A stretch of DNA of 64,000 nucleotides from Costus lasius (GCA_027563935.2 CM050449.1:45172507-45236506), one strand, 5' to 3'; shown: positions 35,922 to 49,942, numbered from the stretch's first letter. Made by a program: numbers and translations. Notes: generated by a model not told the origin, from the letters alone.

Positions 35922-37596
35922 TGTTGGGGGTATGCCCTTAAGGCTAATGTTTGAGGCCTTGGGATTGTAACAGTATCATGTATAAACTTTTATGTTTATA
36001 AAGGCATGGTTGTTATTCAGTTTGTTACCTTGTCTGCTGTAATAAGTGTACTTCTGAATAATGTCTCAAAGCTGTTCAGCTAGGCTGACATGAAGTAAAG
36101 TCCTTAGTCGAGATATCTTGGTGAACATGAGACAACCTTGATATGATTGAGACTAATATGTGTTCTAATCTTATAGGATGCTTCGAGCATGGAATAAGAT
36201 GTAGACTCATGGGTACATTGGATGTACTGGACAGACCCTACTAGGATATTCAATTGCTTGTCACAATGTGAATATTCCTTGATTGCGACAAGTGGCACAT
36301 TTCCTCTGACTTGAGATCACTTGTGTTTTCTAAATGATGATTGTCATTGTTTTGAGGCAGTTCAATATCATTTGAAACATAATGGTTATAGACTATCTTG
36401 GATGGTGAGCTTGAGTCAGGTTAGGGCACTAGTGATAGACATAGGATTGCCGTCTCCTTGTTTAAGGAGTGTGATGTTCTAAAGGGGCCCCCCTGGATGA
36501 GATGATTGAGAATAGTGTATGGCCATACCCAGATGACTATGTTCATCTGATCTAATCATGCTCATCATATTGCAGTTACAAGCTTGACACGCTTGTCCAA
36601 TAAGAACATCCAGTGGCAAAGGAAATATGCATGCCTTGTGAGTTGATTCACACTTGTGCTGTGGTTTGGGTGTAGTCTTGGAAGACTCTTTTCTTTATAT
36701 CGGGAGACAGTGATGTGTTGCTAGATACCCCTCACTGATCGTGATAACGTGAGTTATCGTTACCGACATTTAAAGGAAACCCTCAGGGTCGCACAATTTG
36801 ATGATATGGCTTACTTAAGTCAGATCGTGTGGACTGAATTGTTCAGGTTCAGTTTAAAGGGATTTAATCTCTGATTGTAAGTGAGATCTGGTCTGATCAT
36901 GTTTGATTGATTAGGGCTTAAGATCGGTAAGCTTCGATTGAGAGAATGGATGCTGGATCGGTGAGATCAAGAGCATCAGGAGATCAACGGTTAGATCTGG
37001 AGCCTTAGGGTTTAATTTGGTCTAGACCATGTTGCTTGGCTTATTTGGTCTTTGAACCAGACCAACATGAACCGGCTCATAAATGAGCACATGGTTCAAA
37101 AGTGAAGTGGTTTTGCGAATGGGTAAACCCATGATCGCATGAAGAGAAGTGGCATGCTATTTTTAGATAGCACTTCTCTTACGTGACCACATCTCACGTT
37201 CACGCCTCTCCTCTCTTCGTTCGTCGCCTTGTCTCTTGCTCTTGACGAGAGAACATTCGGGTGGTGAAGAGTTTGACGAGAAGAGGAGAAAAAATCGCCA
37301 AGCCAAGACATCTCTTCCCTTCCACTCGACAAGGACATCTTTGGGCCTTGCTAGCACAAGGATCGCAAGGAGGAGTAGGCGACATCAATTGTGTGCGTCA
37401 CCTCTGGAGAAGATCCAGTTCGGTCTTTGCTTCCAAGGCGCCATCTAGAAATGGCTATGGTATGATCCTTCTCTATATGCAATTGGGTCATTTTTGTTAA
37501 TCATACAGCATGCAAGATCTAGATACCCCCTTTCCGCTGCCTTCATTCCCATATGCGCCTATGAGATAGGGTTTCGCCCCCTTGTGGGGACCTTCA
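35922..37596 (+). repeat. 3' LTR of copia C
   Basis: It matches 28502-30180 with few differences by eye; the A run in the GAGGAGAAAAAA segment is shorter here (near 37285-37294). LTR hairpin arms are at 37142-37150 and 37172-37180. Confidence 0.96.
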
Positions 37597-38552
37597 ACAT
37601 CTGTTTGCATATCATCATAGTAGTATATTTGCATGACCATTCGAAGATGGAACCACATCCAATGTGTTCCTTTATCTTTCTTTGAAATTCACCACACAGT
37701 GGTGTACTATGTAAGCTGTGAGATAACTCCACACTTCTTAGGACAGTCATCAATTTCTCCACTAATCATCTTGATCCAATCAAGGTGTTTTAATAGATCC
37801 TTCAATTCGACTTAATACTTCATTTGTGAACTTCTTGGATTTTTCTAAAGTTCTTGGGTTGCGTAAGGCATACCCACACCTAATGAAGTATATAACTCCT
37901 CTTAGTGCTTGTTTACATGGGTCCACGTACATTGCTGTGTAATAGATCCAACAAGTCACTACTCTTTCCACCCTTTTCGGTGAAGGCAGCATCTGTCACA
38001 TTGTTCCTTTGAACTAGGCTCACATGTATCATAATCCTAAAAGGACAATGATCCCAATAGTCCTATGGACCTTTGGATGTGACCATTGTTCTATGGTTCA
38101 AGGGACAATGCTATATGAGGATTGAATCATTAGATCTGATCTTGTGTCACATATAGAACCACAGACTATTGTCAATTGTATCACTTCAATAGAACATCTT
38201 AGATTAAAGAAAAGTATTATTTATTATTTCAAACTGAAGTCCTTTCCAAAAGGAATGATGTTCTATTACATAAACTGATACATAATAGCAAAGTTCTATA
38301 TAAAGTCTTCAAGGCAGTGAGATGATATCAACAGCAGCATCCAATGCTCCGTGCCTGACCCGATAGTCGATCCCATCAAGCCTCTTCGTCCTACTTCTTT
38401 TGAGCTCCTGCACATGTAAAACATATGTGAGCCTCACATACGGTACCCAGTACCCATGATTAAGAAGTAGACAAAAGACCTCGGTAACACAATATCTGAA
38501 GCGGATGGATTACATCCCTTCCTCTTTGCCATGCTCTTCTTGGCCATCAATC
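37597..38552 (-). pseudogene. H-prime copia integrase and protease, degenerate
   Basis: Between the C and D insertions. Minus-strand fragments align with integrase (a KSKKFTNEVLSRI piece around 37800-37850 matches the KFKEFKNEVQNQL region of family 1), and near 38390-38470 with the protease neighbourhood (VQELKRSR). Many stops are present. It continues the H-prime polyprotein between RT (26614-28501) and Gag (47668-48239). Confidence 0.75.
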
Positions 38553-40253
38553 TGTAAGTCCCCTAAATCAAGGGGGGGGGGGGGCGAAACCCTAATAGGA
38601 GGCGCATATAAAACTTTCATAGCGGAAGCAAGGGTTTCAAAACTTTCGCAAGAACATATGATCAACTTGATAAAGTTTGGATTCATACCATAGCCATTGA
38701 TTCGAATGGCGTGTTGGAAGAAGAGAACAACGTTGATCTCCTTCAAAGAGTTCACACACAAGATGAAGATCGCCTACTCCCTTAGCGTTCCTTGTGCTAG
38801 CAAGGGTCCAAGGTTTCCTTGTCGAATGGAAGGGAATGAAAGATGAAGTCTCGCTTGGCTTAACTTTCTCCAAGGCGTTAACCTTCTTCACACGAGAGTG
38901 TGTCGTCGAGAGAGAAGAGGCAAGAGGATGTCTCAAAACCAAAAATCGAGACGTTCCACTCAAACGTGGAGGCGTTTTCACAAATGGAAAAAACTGACTT
39001 TCCAAATATAGAAAGCCCTTAACTCCAAGCGTTCATGCGATCATCCATGCGTTCACTCCAAGTGAACCGATCGCACCTTTTCTCCTCTTTGAACCAAGCC
39101 ACGGTTCAATTGCATTCGGTTCAAAGACCAAATCAAATCAGCCCAAGCCATGGTCTAGATCTCATTGAACCAAATTGTTCAAGATCTAACCTTTCATCTC
39201 TTGATGCTCTTGATCTCACCGATCTAGCATCTATATTCTCGATCGAAGCTTACCGATCTCAAGCTCTAATCAATCAAACATGATCAGACCAGATCTCACT
39301 TACAATCAGAGATTAAATCCCTTTAAACTGAACCAAGACAATTCAGTCCACACGATCTGACTTAAGTAAGCCATATCATCAAATTGTGCGACCCTAAGAG
39401 TTTCCTTTAAATGTCGGTAACGATAACTTACGTTATCACGATCAGTGAGGGGTATCTAGCAACACAACACTGTCTCCCAATACAAAGGAAAGAGTCTTCC
39501 AAGACTACACCCAAACCACAGCACAAGTGTGAATCCACTTCACTAGGCATACATGTTTCCTTTGCCACTTGATGTTCTTATTGGACAAGCGTGTCAAGCC
39601 TGTAGCTCCAATATGATGAGCATGATTAGATCAGATGAACATAGTCACCTGGGTATGGCCATACACTTTCTCAATCATCTCATCCAGGGGGCCCCTATAG
39701 AACATCACACTCCAAACTAGGAGACGGCAATCCTTTATCTATCACTAGTGTCCTAACCTGACTCATGATCATTATCCAAGATAGTCTATAACCATTATGT
39801 TTCAAATGATATTGAACTATCTCAAAACAATGACAATCATCATTTAGAAACACAAGTGATCTCAAGTCAGAGGACATGTGCCACTTGTTGCAATCAAGGA
39901 TTATTCACATTGTGACAAGCAATTGAATATCCTAGTAGGGTCTGTCCAGTACATCCAATGTACCTATGAGTCTACATCTTATTCCATGCTCGAAGCATCC
40001 TATAAGATTAGAACACATATTAGTCTCAATCATATCAAGGCTGTCTCATGTTCACCAAGATATCTCGACTAAGGACTTAACTGCATGTCAGCCAAGCTGA
40101 ACAGCATTGAGACATTATTCAGAAGTATACTTATGACAGCAGATAATGTAACAACATGAATAACAACCATTGCCTTTATAAACATGAAGTTTATACATGA
40201 TACTGATAAAATCCCAAGGCCTCAAACATTAGCCTTAAGGGCATACCCCAACA
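38553..40253 (-). repeat. 3' LTR of copia D
   Basis: Plus strand TGTAAGTCCCC to GCATACCCCAACA. The G tract after AAATCAA is 13 bases here and 11 in the sister LTR. The LTR hairpin is weaker than in other copies (TGGAAA 38985-38990 with TTTCCA 38999-39004). Confidence 0.96.
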
Positions 40254-40273
40254 ATCTCCCACTTGCACTTAAT

Positions 40274-43200
40274 CTAATGGTTGAGGTATCTCAAACCCAT
40301 ATTATTACAGTGCTTCTCATGCTTCTGCTGCGCCAGAGGCTTTGTAAGCAGGTCAGCCAGATTGTCATCTGTATGAACCTTGCAGATTTTGATCTCGCCT
40401 CGATCAATGATCTCCCGGATCAAGTGAAACCGTCTCTGTATGTGCTTGGACTTCTGGTGCGACCGTGGTTCCTTTGCTTGTGCGATTGCTCTAGTGTTAT
40501 CACAGAAGATAACCAAAGGATCTGCCCTCGAAGGAACAACACCAAGTTCCTGAATGAACTTACGAATCCACACTGCCTCCTTAGATGCTTCTGAGGCTGC
40601 AACATACTCGGCTTCTGTTGTAGAATCAGCAACAATAGATTGTTTGAAACTTTTCCACACCACCACACCTCCATTCAAGCTAAAAACATAGCCTGATTGC
40701 GATCGGAAATCATCCTGGTCAGATTGGAATGAAGCGTCAGTATATCATTCAATACTGAGTTCTTCCTGACCACCATACACCAAGAACATATCTTTGGTCC
40801 TCCGCAGATATTTTAAAATGTTCTTGACTGCAATCCAGTGTGCCTGACCTGGATTACTTTGGAATCGACTGATCACGCTTAACCCGTAAGCGACGTCTGG
40901 GCGAGTACACAACATCGCATACATAATGGACCCAATAGCCGAAGCATAAGGCGTTTTGTCCATTTCATCTTTCTCAGTCTGTGTTTGCGGACACTGACTC
41001 TTCGAAAGATTCAGACCATGTCTGACTGGAAGATATCCTCTTTTAGAATTCTCTAAATGGAATCTCTCCAGGACTTTATCGATGTAAGTACTCTGGCACA
41101 GCCCGAGAAGCCTCTTAGATCTATCTCTGTAGATCTTCACACCTAATACATAGGCTGCTTCTCCTAGATCTTTCATCTGGAAACATTTTCTTAACCATGC
41201 CTTAACCGCATGTAGTTCAGGAATATCGTTTCCAATGATTAAGATATCATCGACGTAGAGGACTAGGAATGTAATTATGCTCCCACTAAACCTCTTATAT
41301 ACACACGGGTCATCTTCATTCTTGATGAAACCAAATTCACAGATCGATTCATCAAAACGAATGTTCCAGCTTCTTGATGCTTGCTTAAGTCCATAAATGG
41401 ACTTCTTTAACTTGCATATTTTATGACGATCTGATGGATTAGTGAAACCTTCAGGTTGTGTCATATACACATCCTGATCCAGATTTCCATTAAGGAAAGC
41501 GGTCTTCACATCCATCTGCCAGATCTCATAATCATAATATGCTGCTATTGCGAGAATGATCCGAATAGACTTGAACATGGCTACAGGAGAGAAAGTTTCA
41601 TCATAATCTATCCGGTAGATTTGTTTGAAACCTTTCGCAACTAGCCTGCCTTTATAGGTAACCACGTTACCATCCATGTCAATCTTCTTCTTGAAGATCC
41701 ATTTACAGCCTATAGGGATTATTCCCGGAGGCGGATCAACCAAATCCCAAACTTGGTTATCTGACATGGAGTCCATCTCGGCTCGCATAGCTTCAAGCCA
41801 TCTCGCTGATTCCGGTCCACTGACCGCATCCGCATAAGTGAGGGGTTCATCATGATCAATGATGTAGACTCCGTCATAGCGCTCAGGCTGTCGACGGATC
41901 CTTCCCGATCTTCGCGGTTCCCGTGATATCTGAGCCTCAGGTTGTTCAATAACCTGTTCTACTGGCTCATGCTCATCCAACTGTGCTTGACTACTTTGTC
42001 CTTCCTCTGGATTCTCATCCAGCTTTATTTCTCTCCCACTGGCCTCTTGCAGAAGAAATTCCTTCTCAAGAAAAATGGCCGTCCGAGCAACAAATACCTT
42101 GTTCTCTTTGGGATCGTAGAAATAATAACCCTTAGTTTCCTTAGGGTAACCGACAAAGATGCATTTCTCAGATCTGCTCTCTAGTTTCCCAGAGGCGAGC
42201 TTTTTGACATAAGCCTCGCAACCCCAGATCTTAATAAATGTCAAGCTTGGCTGTTTCCCATACCATAACTCATATGGAGTCTTTGAAACTGCCTTGGATG
42301 ACACTCGGTTTAGTACCTTTGCAGCTGTTTCCAGTGCAAATCCCCAAAAGGAGTAAGGTAGAGTAGCCTGACTCATCATTGAACGAACCATATCCAATAA
42401 GGTTCTGTTCCTCCTCTCGGACACACCATTCCATTGCGGTGTTCCTGGCGGAGTAAGCTGTGAGACAATCCCACACTGCTTCAGATAGTCAGTAAACTCT
42501 CGACTTAGGTATTCTCCACCTCGATCTGAGCGAAGTGCCTTGATATTTTGGCCTAGCTGATTTTGCACTTCATTTTTGAACTCTTTGAACTTGTCAAAAG
42601 ATTCACTCTTATGTCTCATTAGATAGACATACCCGTATCTACTGAAATCATCAGTAAAGGTAATGAAGTATGAATAGCCACCTCTGGCATGTTTACTAAA
42701 TAGCCCTCACACATCACTGTGAATGAGGTCAAGTAAACCTGAAGCCCTTTGACCTTTGTTAGGAAAAGGAGCCTTCGTCATTTTACCCATTAAACAAGCT
42801 TTGCATGTATCAAGCTCCTCATAGGAGAATGATCCCAGCAGTCCATGATCATGCAACCGCTTAATGCGTTTCTTGCTAATATGGCTTAAATGACTATGCC
42901 ATAGCAAGGTGCTATTATCAGCATACTTGGCTTTCTTATTATCAATATTTTGTATAGAATATTCCATGTCCAACATGAATAACCCATTGTTAATTGATCC
43001 AGTAGCATAAACAATATTATCATAAGAAATAACACACTTTGAAATATTGCATTCAAAGGAAAACCCTTTCCTGACAAGAGCAGGAATAGAGATAATATTT
43101 TTCGTTATGCTAGGTATAAAATAACGATTGTTCAATTCTAGTACAAGTCCAGATGGTAATGAGATGTGATATTCTCCTACAGCAACAGCAGCAACCCGTG

Positions 43201-44158
43201 CCCCGTTTCTAACGCGTAGGTCTACCTCATGCTGTCCCACCTGTCTTCTTCTCTTGAGTTCCTGTACATTTGAACAAATGTGAACTCCACATGCAGTGTC
43301 CAACACCCATGAAATAGTAGAAGAAGATATCATGACTTCAGTCACAAATATACCTGAGCCAGAAGCGAAACTTCCCTTCTTGTCTCCTTGGAGCGCTTTA
43401 CAGTCCTTTTTCCAGTGACCTAGCTGGCCACAATGGAAACATCTGTATTCCTTCGACCGCTTAACCTTTTGTTTCAGAGCCTTGTTGTAACTCTTGACAG
43501 GGGCTTTGCCCTTCTTCCCCTTCTTCTTGTTCCTGGATGGAACCATCAAGACAGAGGTTGAAGGCTTTCCCTTTAGAGTCAACTCTGTAGTCAAGAGCAT
43601 GTTCAGTAACTCTGCCGGGGTACAGTCGATCTTGTTCATATTAAAATTAATAATGAACGGATCGAAAGAGGCCGGGAGAGACTGAAGAATGATGTCTACA
43701 GCAAGCTCCTGATTAATGGTATGTCCCAGTTTCTCTAGAGCCTCTTTGTACCCAATCATCTTGAGTACATGAGCTCCCACTGGACTCCCTTCAGCCAGTT
43801 TGCTCTAAAAGAAAAGCTTAGTCAAATTGTAGCGTTTAGTCCTAGCCTGTGCAGCATACAGCATTTTGAGGTTTGCTATAATCTGTATAGCAGATAGATC
43901 CTCATGCTGACGTTGCAGCTGTGGCGTCATAGACGCAAGCATCAGGCAAGCGACATCAATGCTATCATTGACATGCTTTTCATAAGCTTCCCGAACCGCC
44001 CTTGTGGCGTTCGCAGCGGGTTGAGGCGGTATAGCCGTCTCGAGGACATACAGTTTCCTCTCTGCCTTAAGAACAATCTTAAGGTGTCCGTACCAGTCTG
44101 AGAAGTTTGGCCCAGCAAACTTCTCCCTTTCCAGTAGGGATCGCACATTGAAATTCGT
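40274..44158 (-). pseudogene. copia D gag-pol, lost start and three nonsense codons
   Basis: The reading frame keeps its phase from Gag to RNase H with no frameshift seen, but it cannot make a full product. The expected ATG is ACG (44156-44158). In-frame stops are a TAG near 43805-43807 in Gag (Gln in sisters), a TGA at 42707-42709 in integrase right after the HSDV motif (Cys in sisters), and a TGA at 40745-40747 just before the RNase H GYTDASF motif (Gly in sisters). The natural TAG is at 40274-40276. Zinc knuckle, DTA protease site, DD35E and YVDD remain readable. Confidence 0.93.
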
Positions 44159-45968
44159 GGTGTTCGTTGCTGCAGTAATCTACAACAATGCAAGAACAGC
44201 AAGGTCAGTATCAATGTTTAGAATCAATCCAGGACTTAAGAAAGATTCTTTTCTCACTATTTTATCTGACTGAAAAATCCAATAAAACAGTCCGAAAGAG
44301 TAACGCTCTTTTAGTGAGATGGGATCCAGATTTCATACTTGGTCTCCGCGTCCCGCTCGGGCGAGATAAGATGCACAGAGAGTACAAGCACTAATTTTTG
44401 GTAGGCAATGCCTGCCAATCGCCAACCCGTGCAATTCCCCTTCATCTGGGCAATCCAGCAGACTGTGCCAACTGAGTTGGTACAACACAGTCTCTGATCC
44501 CACAGATGGCTGCCTCCAAATAGCTCATATATGCTCAGTATGTAGCCTACATGGTCAAGCTGACCTGACCTACTCCCTGGACCACCACGTGCTATGCTGA
44601 GCAACGAGAAGCGATAAATCCCTTCTCTGTAACACGCAGGTGTAATCACACACCGTCTGAAGATAGATGGGCGTGCCCACTGAGTGGGTACAACACGGCC
44701 CCAACGATAGTCAGAACAGTGAGGTTTCGCGTCAGAAGGCTTACGTGCTTGATATTTTAGCGTTGGATTTTAACGATCTTTTATCTTCTTAACTATCATG
44801 CATAACCTATGGCGATAGCAGAAGATTAAATCATGCAGTTCTAATTATATAAACAATAAGTAGAAAGCATGCTGATCTTATGTGGTAAAAGCCCATTAAA
44901 CCTAAGTAAGACCTTAATTTAACTTAAGTCTTCACTTGAGCTCTTCATGGGTCTTTTGCCTTCTCATCTAGCCCAACCCAGGGCCCGAGCGCCCACTGCA
45001 GCTCAGGTGCGCCCACCAGGTAAATGCGCCTGTCCCAGAGTCGAACCCTGGACCTCCCACCTGGTTAAGCCTCAAGCTGCATGCGCCTCTGCCATGTGTG
45101 CTCTGTGCTCTTGTCTGATTAAATTACAATTTAATCTATCTAGACAAGATTGACTCGCAGGTCAATTACACTTTATAAATTAAATAACATGTGATGCGCA
45201 GATCACAATAAAATTAATTTACAATTTAATTCTAGGCTCGCAGGCCCCAGCACAGCACACATTAAATTAGGCAGCCCACATAAGATTAAATAAACAAGCA
45301 TCATGGCATCCAATCAACATGTGATCCAATAATAAGAAAATAAAATTTTTGAAAACCCATTGGCATCAATTTTAATTTTCTTATGTGCCCTACTACCTTA
45401 CAACGGTCCATTAATAGGGATCCACTCATCATGTCTAGTCAGATCCACTGCCCTTGCATGCACCAAGTCCTAACTGACTTGAGTTGACCTAATGGTCAAC
45501 CATGCATGCCTTGGGCTGAACGACCCTCATGAGTTCTGGCAAGCAGGTGTGACCCCGGGCCTAACTCATGCGCGTTCACTGGTTGTCTCAACCAGACCTC
45601 GCTACACGCTCTTGATGCAGTCGACCTATAGCCACCTCGTGCTTGCGCACAGGTGCCATCTGGTCTACCCATCTAGGCTGTCAGATGGTCTGATCAGACT
45701 GTTTGGATCTAAACTCGGCTGATGACATCAACCCTATCAACCCGTCTAAGGGTTTATAGTAGGCGCTTAGATCTAATGATGGGCGCGCAAGTTAAGTTTT
45801 TTTTTGACAAAACAACAACATGCACCAATACATGCGCCAAAGAGTAACATACATCATACATGTATTTTCACATGTAATAAACCTATCTAAGCATAAGCGC
45901 AAACATGGATCACACAATAACATCAAGCAATCATATGATTCAAACGATAACCTGGCTCTGATACCAAT
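44159..45968 (-). promoter_or_regulatory. copia D PBS and untranslated leader
   Basis: PBS (TGGTATCAGAGCC, element sense) lies just inside 45968. Array and tRNA-like module 45038-45246. UCA-triloop pair at 44676-44688 and 44468-44480. The branch-point-like TACTGAC and AG before gag are kept. Confidence 0.84.
45038..45246 (-). other. leader stem-loop array and tRNA-like module, copy D
   Basis: Element sense: SL-a GGC/GCC with loop CTGCGA (45235-45246); SL-b TGTGAT/ATCACA with loop CTGCGC (45190-45207); SL-c ATTGAC/GTCAAT with loop CTGCGA (45149-45166); SL-d 45110-45148 with inner arms GATTAAATT/AATTTAATC, a two-sided change from copies B and C. A-box match 45084-45094; B-box match 45038-45047. 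Confidence 0.74.
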
Positions 45969-47667
45969 TGTAAGTCCCCTAAATCAAGGGGGGGGGGGCG
46001 AAACCCTAATAGGAGGCGCATATAAAACTTTCATAGCGGAAGCAAGGGTTTCAAAACTTTCGCAAGAACATATGATCAACTTGATAAAGTTTGGATTCAT
46101 ACCATAGCCATTGATTCGAATGGCGTGTTGGAAGAAGAGAACAACGTTGATCTCCTTCAAAGAGTTCACACACAAGATGAAGATCGCCTACTCCCTTAGC
46201 GTTCCTTGTGCTAGCAAGGGTCCAAGGTTTCCTTGTCGAATGGAAGGGAATGAAAGATGAAGTCTCGCTTGGCTTAACTTTCTCCAAGGCGTTAACCTTC
46301 TTCACATGAGAGTGTGTCATCGAGAGAGAAGAGGCAAGAGGATGGCTCAAAATCGAAAATCGAGACGTTCCACTCAAACGTGGAGGCGTTTTCACAAATG
46401 GAAAAAACCGACTTTCCAAATATAGAAAGCCCTTAACTCCAAGCGTTCATGCGATCATCCATGCGTTCACTCCAAGTGAACCGATCGCACCTTTTCTCCT
46501 CTTTGAACCAAGCCACGGTTCAATTGCATTCGGTTCAAAGACCAAATCAAATCAGCCCAAGCCATGGTCTAGATCTTATTGAACCAAATTGTTCAAGATC
46601 TAACCTTTCATCTCTTGATGCTCTTGATCTCACCGATCTAGCATCTATATTCTCGATCGAAGCTTACCGATCTCAAGCTCTAATCAATCAAACATGATCA
46701 GACCAGATCTCACTTACAATCAGAGATTAAATCCCTTTAAACTGAACCAAGACAATTCAGTCCACACGATCTGACTTAAGTAAGCCATATCATCAAATTG
46801 TGCGACCCTAAGAGTTTCCTTTAAATGTCGGTAACGATAACTTACGTTATCACGATCAGTGAGGGGTATCTAGCAACACATCACTGTCTCCCAATACAAA
46901 GGAACGAGTCTTCCAAGACTACACCCAAACCACAGCACAAGTGTGAATCCACTTCACTAGGCATACATGTTTCCTTTGCCACTTGATGTTCTTATTGGAC
47001 AAGCGTGTCAAGCCTGTAGCTCCAATATGATGAGCATGATTAGATCAGATGAACATAGTCACCTGGGTATGACCATACACTTTCTCAATCATCTCATCCA
47101 GGGGGCCCCTATAGAACATCACACTCCAAACTAGGAGACGGCAATCCTTTATCTATCACTAGTGTCCTAACCTGACTCATGATCATTATCCAAGATAGTC
47201 TATAACCATTATGTTTCAAATGATATTGAACTACCTCAAAACAATGACAATCATCATTTGGAAACACAAGTGATCTCAAGTCAGAGGAAATATGCCACTT
47301 GTTGCATACAAGGATTATTCACATTGTGACAAGCAATTGAATATCCTAGTAGGGTCTGTCCAGTACATCCAATGTACCTATGAGTCTACATCTTATTCCA
47401 TGCTTGAAGCATCCTATAAGATTAGAACACATATTAGTCTCAATCATATCAAGGCTGTCTCATGTTCACCAAGATATCTCGACTAAGGACTTAACTGCAT
47501 ATCAGCCAAGCTGAACAGCATTGAGACATTATTCAGAAGTATACATATGACAGCAGATAATGTAACAACATGAATAACAACCATTGCCTTTATAAACATG
47601 AAGTTTATACATGATACTGATAAAATCCCAAGGCCTCAAACATTAGCCTTAAGGGCATACCCCAACA
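45969..47667 (-). repeat. 5' LTR of copia D
   Basis: Pairs with 38553-40253. It is followed on the right by CAATC and H-prime Gag. Confidence 0.96.
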
Positions 47668-48239
47668 CAATCTTCTTCGAAATACCCATGCATTCCCAGT
47701 CTTCCGAAGTATTAGCTTCGAAGATACAGAACCATGGTCTTTCTCAGATTCAGGCATACATTCTGAAGATCGAATAGAACTCTCCTGATCATTGTCTATA
47801 GAGCATGGTGTGAAGAGACATTTGAGATGTATGATTAGATCATAGATCCCCATCTCATCACATTCAACCTTGACCTCTGGGGTCATGCACTCTAAGACAA
47901 GAGCAGTGTACTGTTCGTTATCTTCACAATGTTCAAGATAGACATTTCACTCCCAGTCATTAGTGAAATACACACTAGGCTGGGATGGAGGTCTTTCAAG
48001 AAGATGCACCTTATTTTCTTGTTTCAGTATCTTGGACAAAATCTTGAACCATTTTGTCCAATTTGTCCCATCCAGTTTATGTTTATAAAGTTTCAATCTT
48101 AGATCAGGAGATGCCTTCTACAATAAGCAAATAAGTAAAGTAAGTACAATGATAAAGCATTTAATAAGGACTTTAAATTAAATGCTATGCTCCCACTACT
48201 TCCAAAACAAGTTGAGAACTCTCTAACTCAACATGGAAA
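47668..48239 (-). pseudogene. H-prime copia Gag, degenerate
   Basis: A minus-strand Gag remnant: the element-sense reading gives LDGTNWTKWFKIL and LKQENKVHLLE words, typical of a copia Gag N-terminus, then ECMTPEV further on. Stops interrupt it and the left part beyond 47668 was displaced by copia D. The region right of Gag, which would hold the H-prime leader and 5' LTR, is cut by copia E at 48240. Confidence 0.78.
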
Positions 48240-49942
48240 TGTTGAGGTATGCCCTTAAGGCTAATGTTTGAAGCCTTGGGATTCTTTCAGTATCATGTAT
48301 AAACTCTACGTTTAAAAAGGCAATGGTTGTTATTCAGGTTGTTACATCATCTGCTGCAATATGTATACTTTTGAATAATGTCTCAATGCTGTTCAGCTTG
48401 GCTGACATGCAGTTTTGTCCTTAGTTGAGATATCTTGGTGAACATGAGACAGCCTTGATATGATTAAGACTATTATGTGTTCTAATCTTATAGGATGCTT
48501 CGAGCATGGAATAAGATGTAGACTCATGGGTACATTGGATGTACTGGACAGACCCTACTTGGGATATTCAATTGCTTGTCACAATGTGAATAATCCTTAT
48601 AAGCAAACAAGTGGCATATTTCCTCTGACTTGAGATCACTTGTGTTTCTAAATGATGATTGGCATTGTTTTGAGGTAGTTCGATATCATTTGAAACATAA
48701 TGGTTTTAGATTATCTTGGATAATGAGCATGAGTCATGTTAGGGCACTAGTGATAGATATAGGATTGCCGTCTCCTTGTTTGGAGTGTGATGTTCTATAG
48801 GGGCCCCCTGGATGAGATGATTGAGAAAGTGTATGGCCATACCCAGATGACTATGTTCATCTGATCTAATCATTCTCATTATATTGGAATTACAGGCTTG
48901 ACACGCTTGTCCAATAAGAATGTCTAGTGGCAAAGGAAACACATATGCCTAGTGAGTTGGGTTCACACTTGTGCTATGGTTTGGGTGTAGTCTTGGAAGA
49001 CTCTTTCCTTTATATTGGGAGACAGTGATGTGTTGCTAGATACCCCTCACTGATCGTGATAAAGTAAGTTATCGTTACCGACATTTAAAGGAAACCCTTA
49101 GGGTCGCACAATTTGATGATATGGCTTACTTAAGTCAGATTGTGTGGACTGAATTGTTCTGGTTCAGTTTAAAAGAGTTTAAACTCTGATTGTAAGTGAG
49201 ATCTGATCTGATCATGTTTGATTGATTAGGGCTTGAGATCAGTAAGCTTCGATCGAGAGAATTGATGCTAGATCGGTGAGATCAAGAGCATCAAGAGATG
49301 AATGGTTAGATCTTGAACCTTATGGTTTAATTTGATCTAGACCAATGCTTGGCTTAATTTGGTCTTTGAACCAAATCTAATTGAATCGGCTCATCATGTG
49401 AGCGCATGGTTCAATGGGAGATAAAGTGGCGATCGGTTTAATTGTGTAAACGCATGAGCGTTAAGGGGTTTGTTATTTTTGGAAGTTGGTTTTCCAAAAT
49501 AGAGTAACGCTTCCACGTTTGGGCATAACGCCTCACGTTCGAGGGCATTACTGTTCGCTGACTCGCCTCTTCCTCTTGACGACGCTCCTCTTTCGGTGGT
49601 GATCTTCTTCACGCAAAGAGAGGGAGTTCGAAAGCCAAGAAAAGCATCTCATCTCCTTCACACGGTTAGGAGACTTGGAGAACTTTGCTAGCACAAAGAT
49701 CAACAAGGAGTAGGCGATCATACATCTTGTGTGCGCACGCTTTGGAGGAGAGCCACATCGCCCTCTTGCTTCCAAGTCGCCATCCAAGAAATGGCATTGG
49801 TATGTTTTTCGTTTGATCTATACAAGTTCATGAAGTTGATCATATATTCATGCATGCGATTCCTTAAGAAACCCTAGCTTCCGCTATGCAAAAATATTCT
49901 ACATGCGCATATTAGGGTTTCGCCCCCTTTGTGGGACCTTCA
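48240..49942 (+). repeat. 5' LTR of copia E
   Basis: TGTTGAGGTATGCCC to GGGACCTTCA, 1,703 bp. LTR hairpin TTTTGGAA (49477-49484) with TTCCAAAA (49492-49499), inside GCGTTA (49458-49463) and TAACGC (49505-49510). It is diverged from the other LTRs. Confidence 0.94.

Larger units (their letters stand above)
28502..37596 (+). mobile_element. copia element C (complete, family 1)
   Basis: This is a complete 9,095-bp plus-strand element with near-identical LTRs (28502-30180, 35922-37596) and ACATC duplications at 28497-28501 and 37597-37601. It inserted into the pol of H-prime. It is the least damaged coding copy in the window, with one nonsense codon in gag-pol. Confidence 0.98.
38553..47667 (-). 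mobile_element. copia element D (complete, family 1)
   Basis: This is a complete 9,115-bp minus-strand element with LTRs at 38553-40253 and 45969-47667 and CAATC duplications at 38548-38552 and 47668-47672. It inserted into H-prime between its protease and Gag regions. The LTR pair differs little by eye, although its coding region has several disabling changes. Confidence 0.98.
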
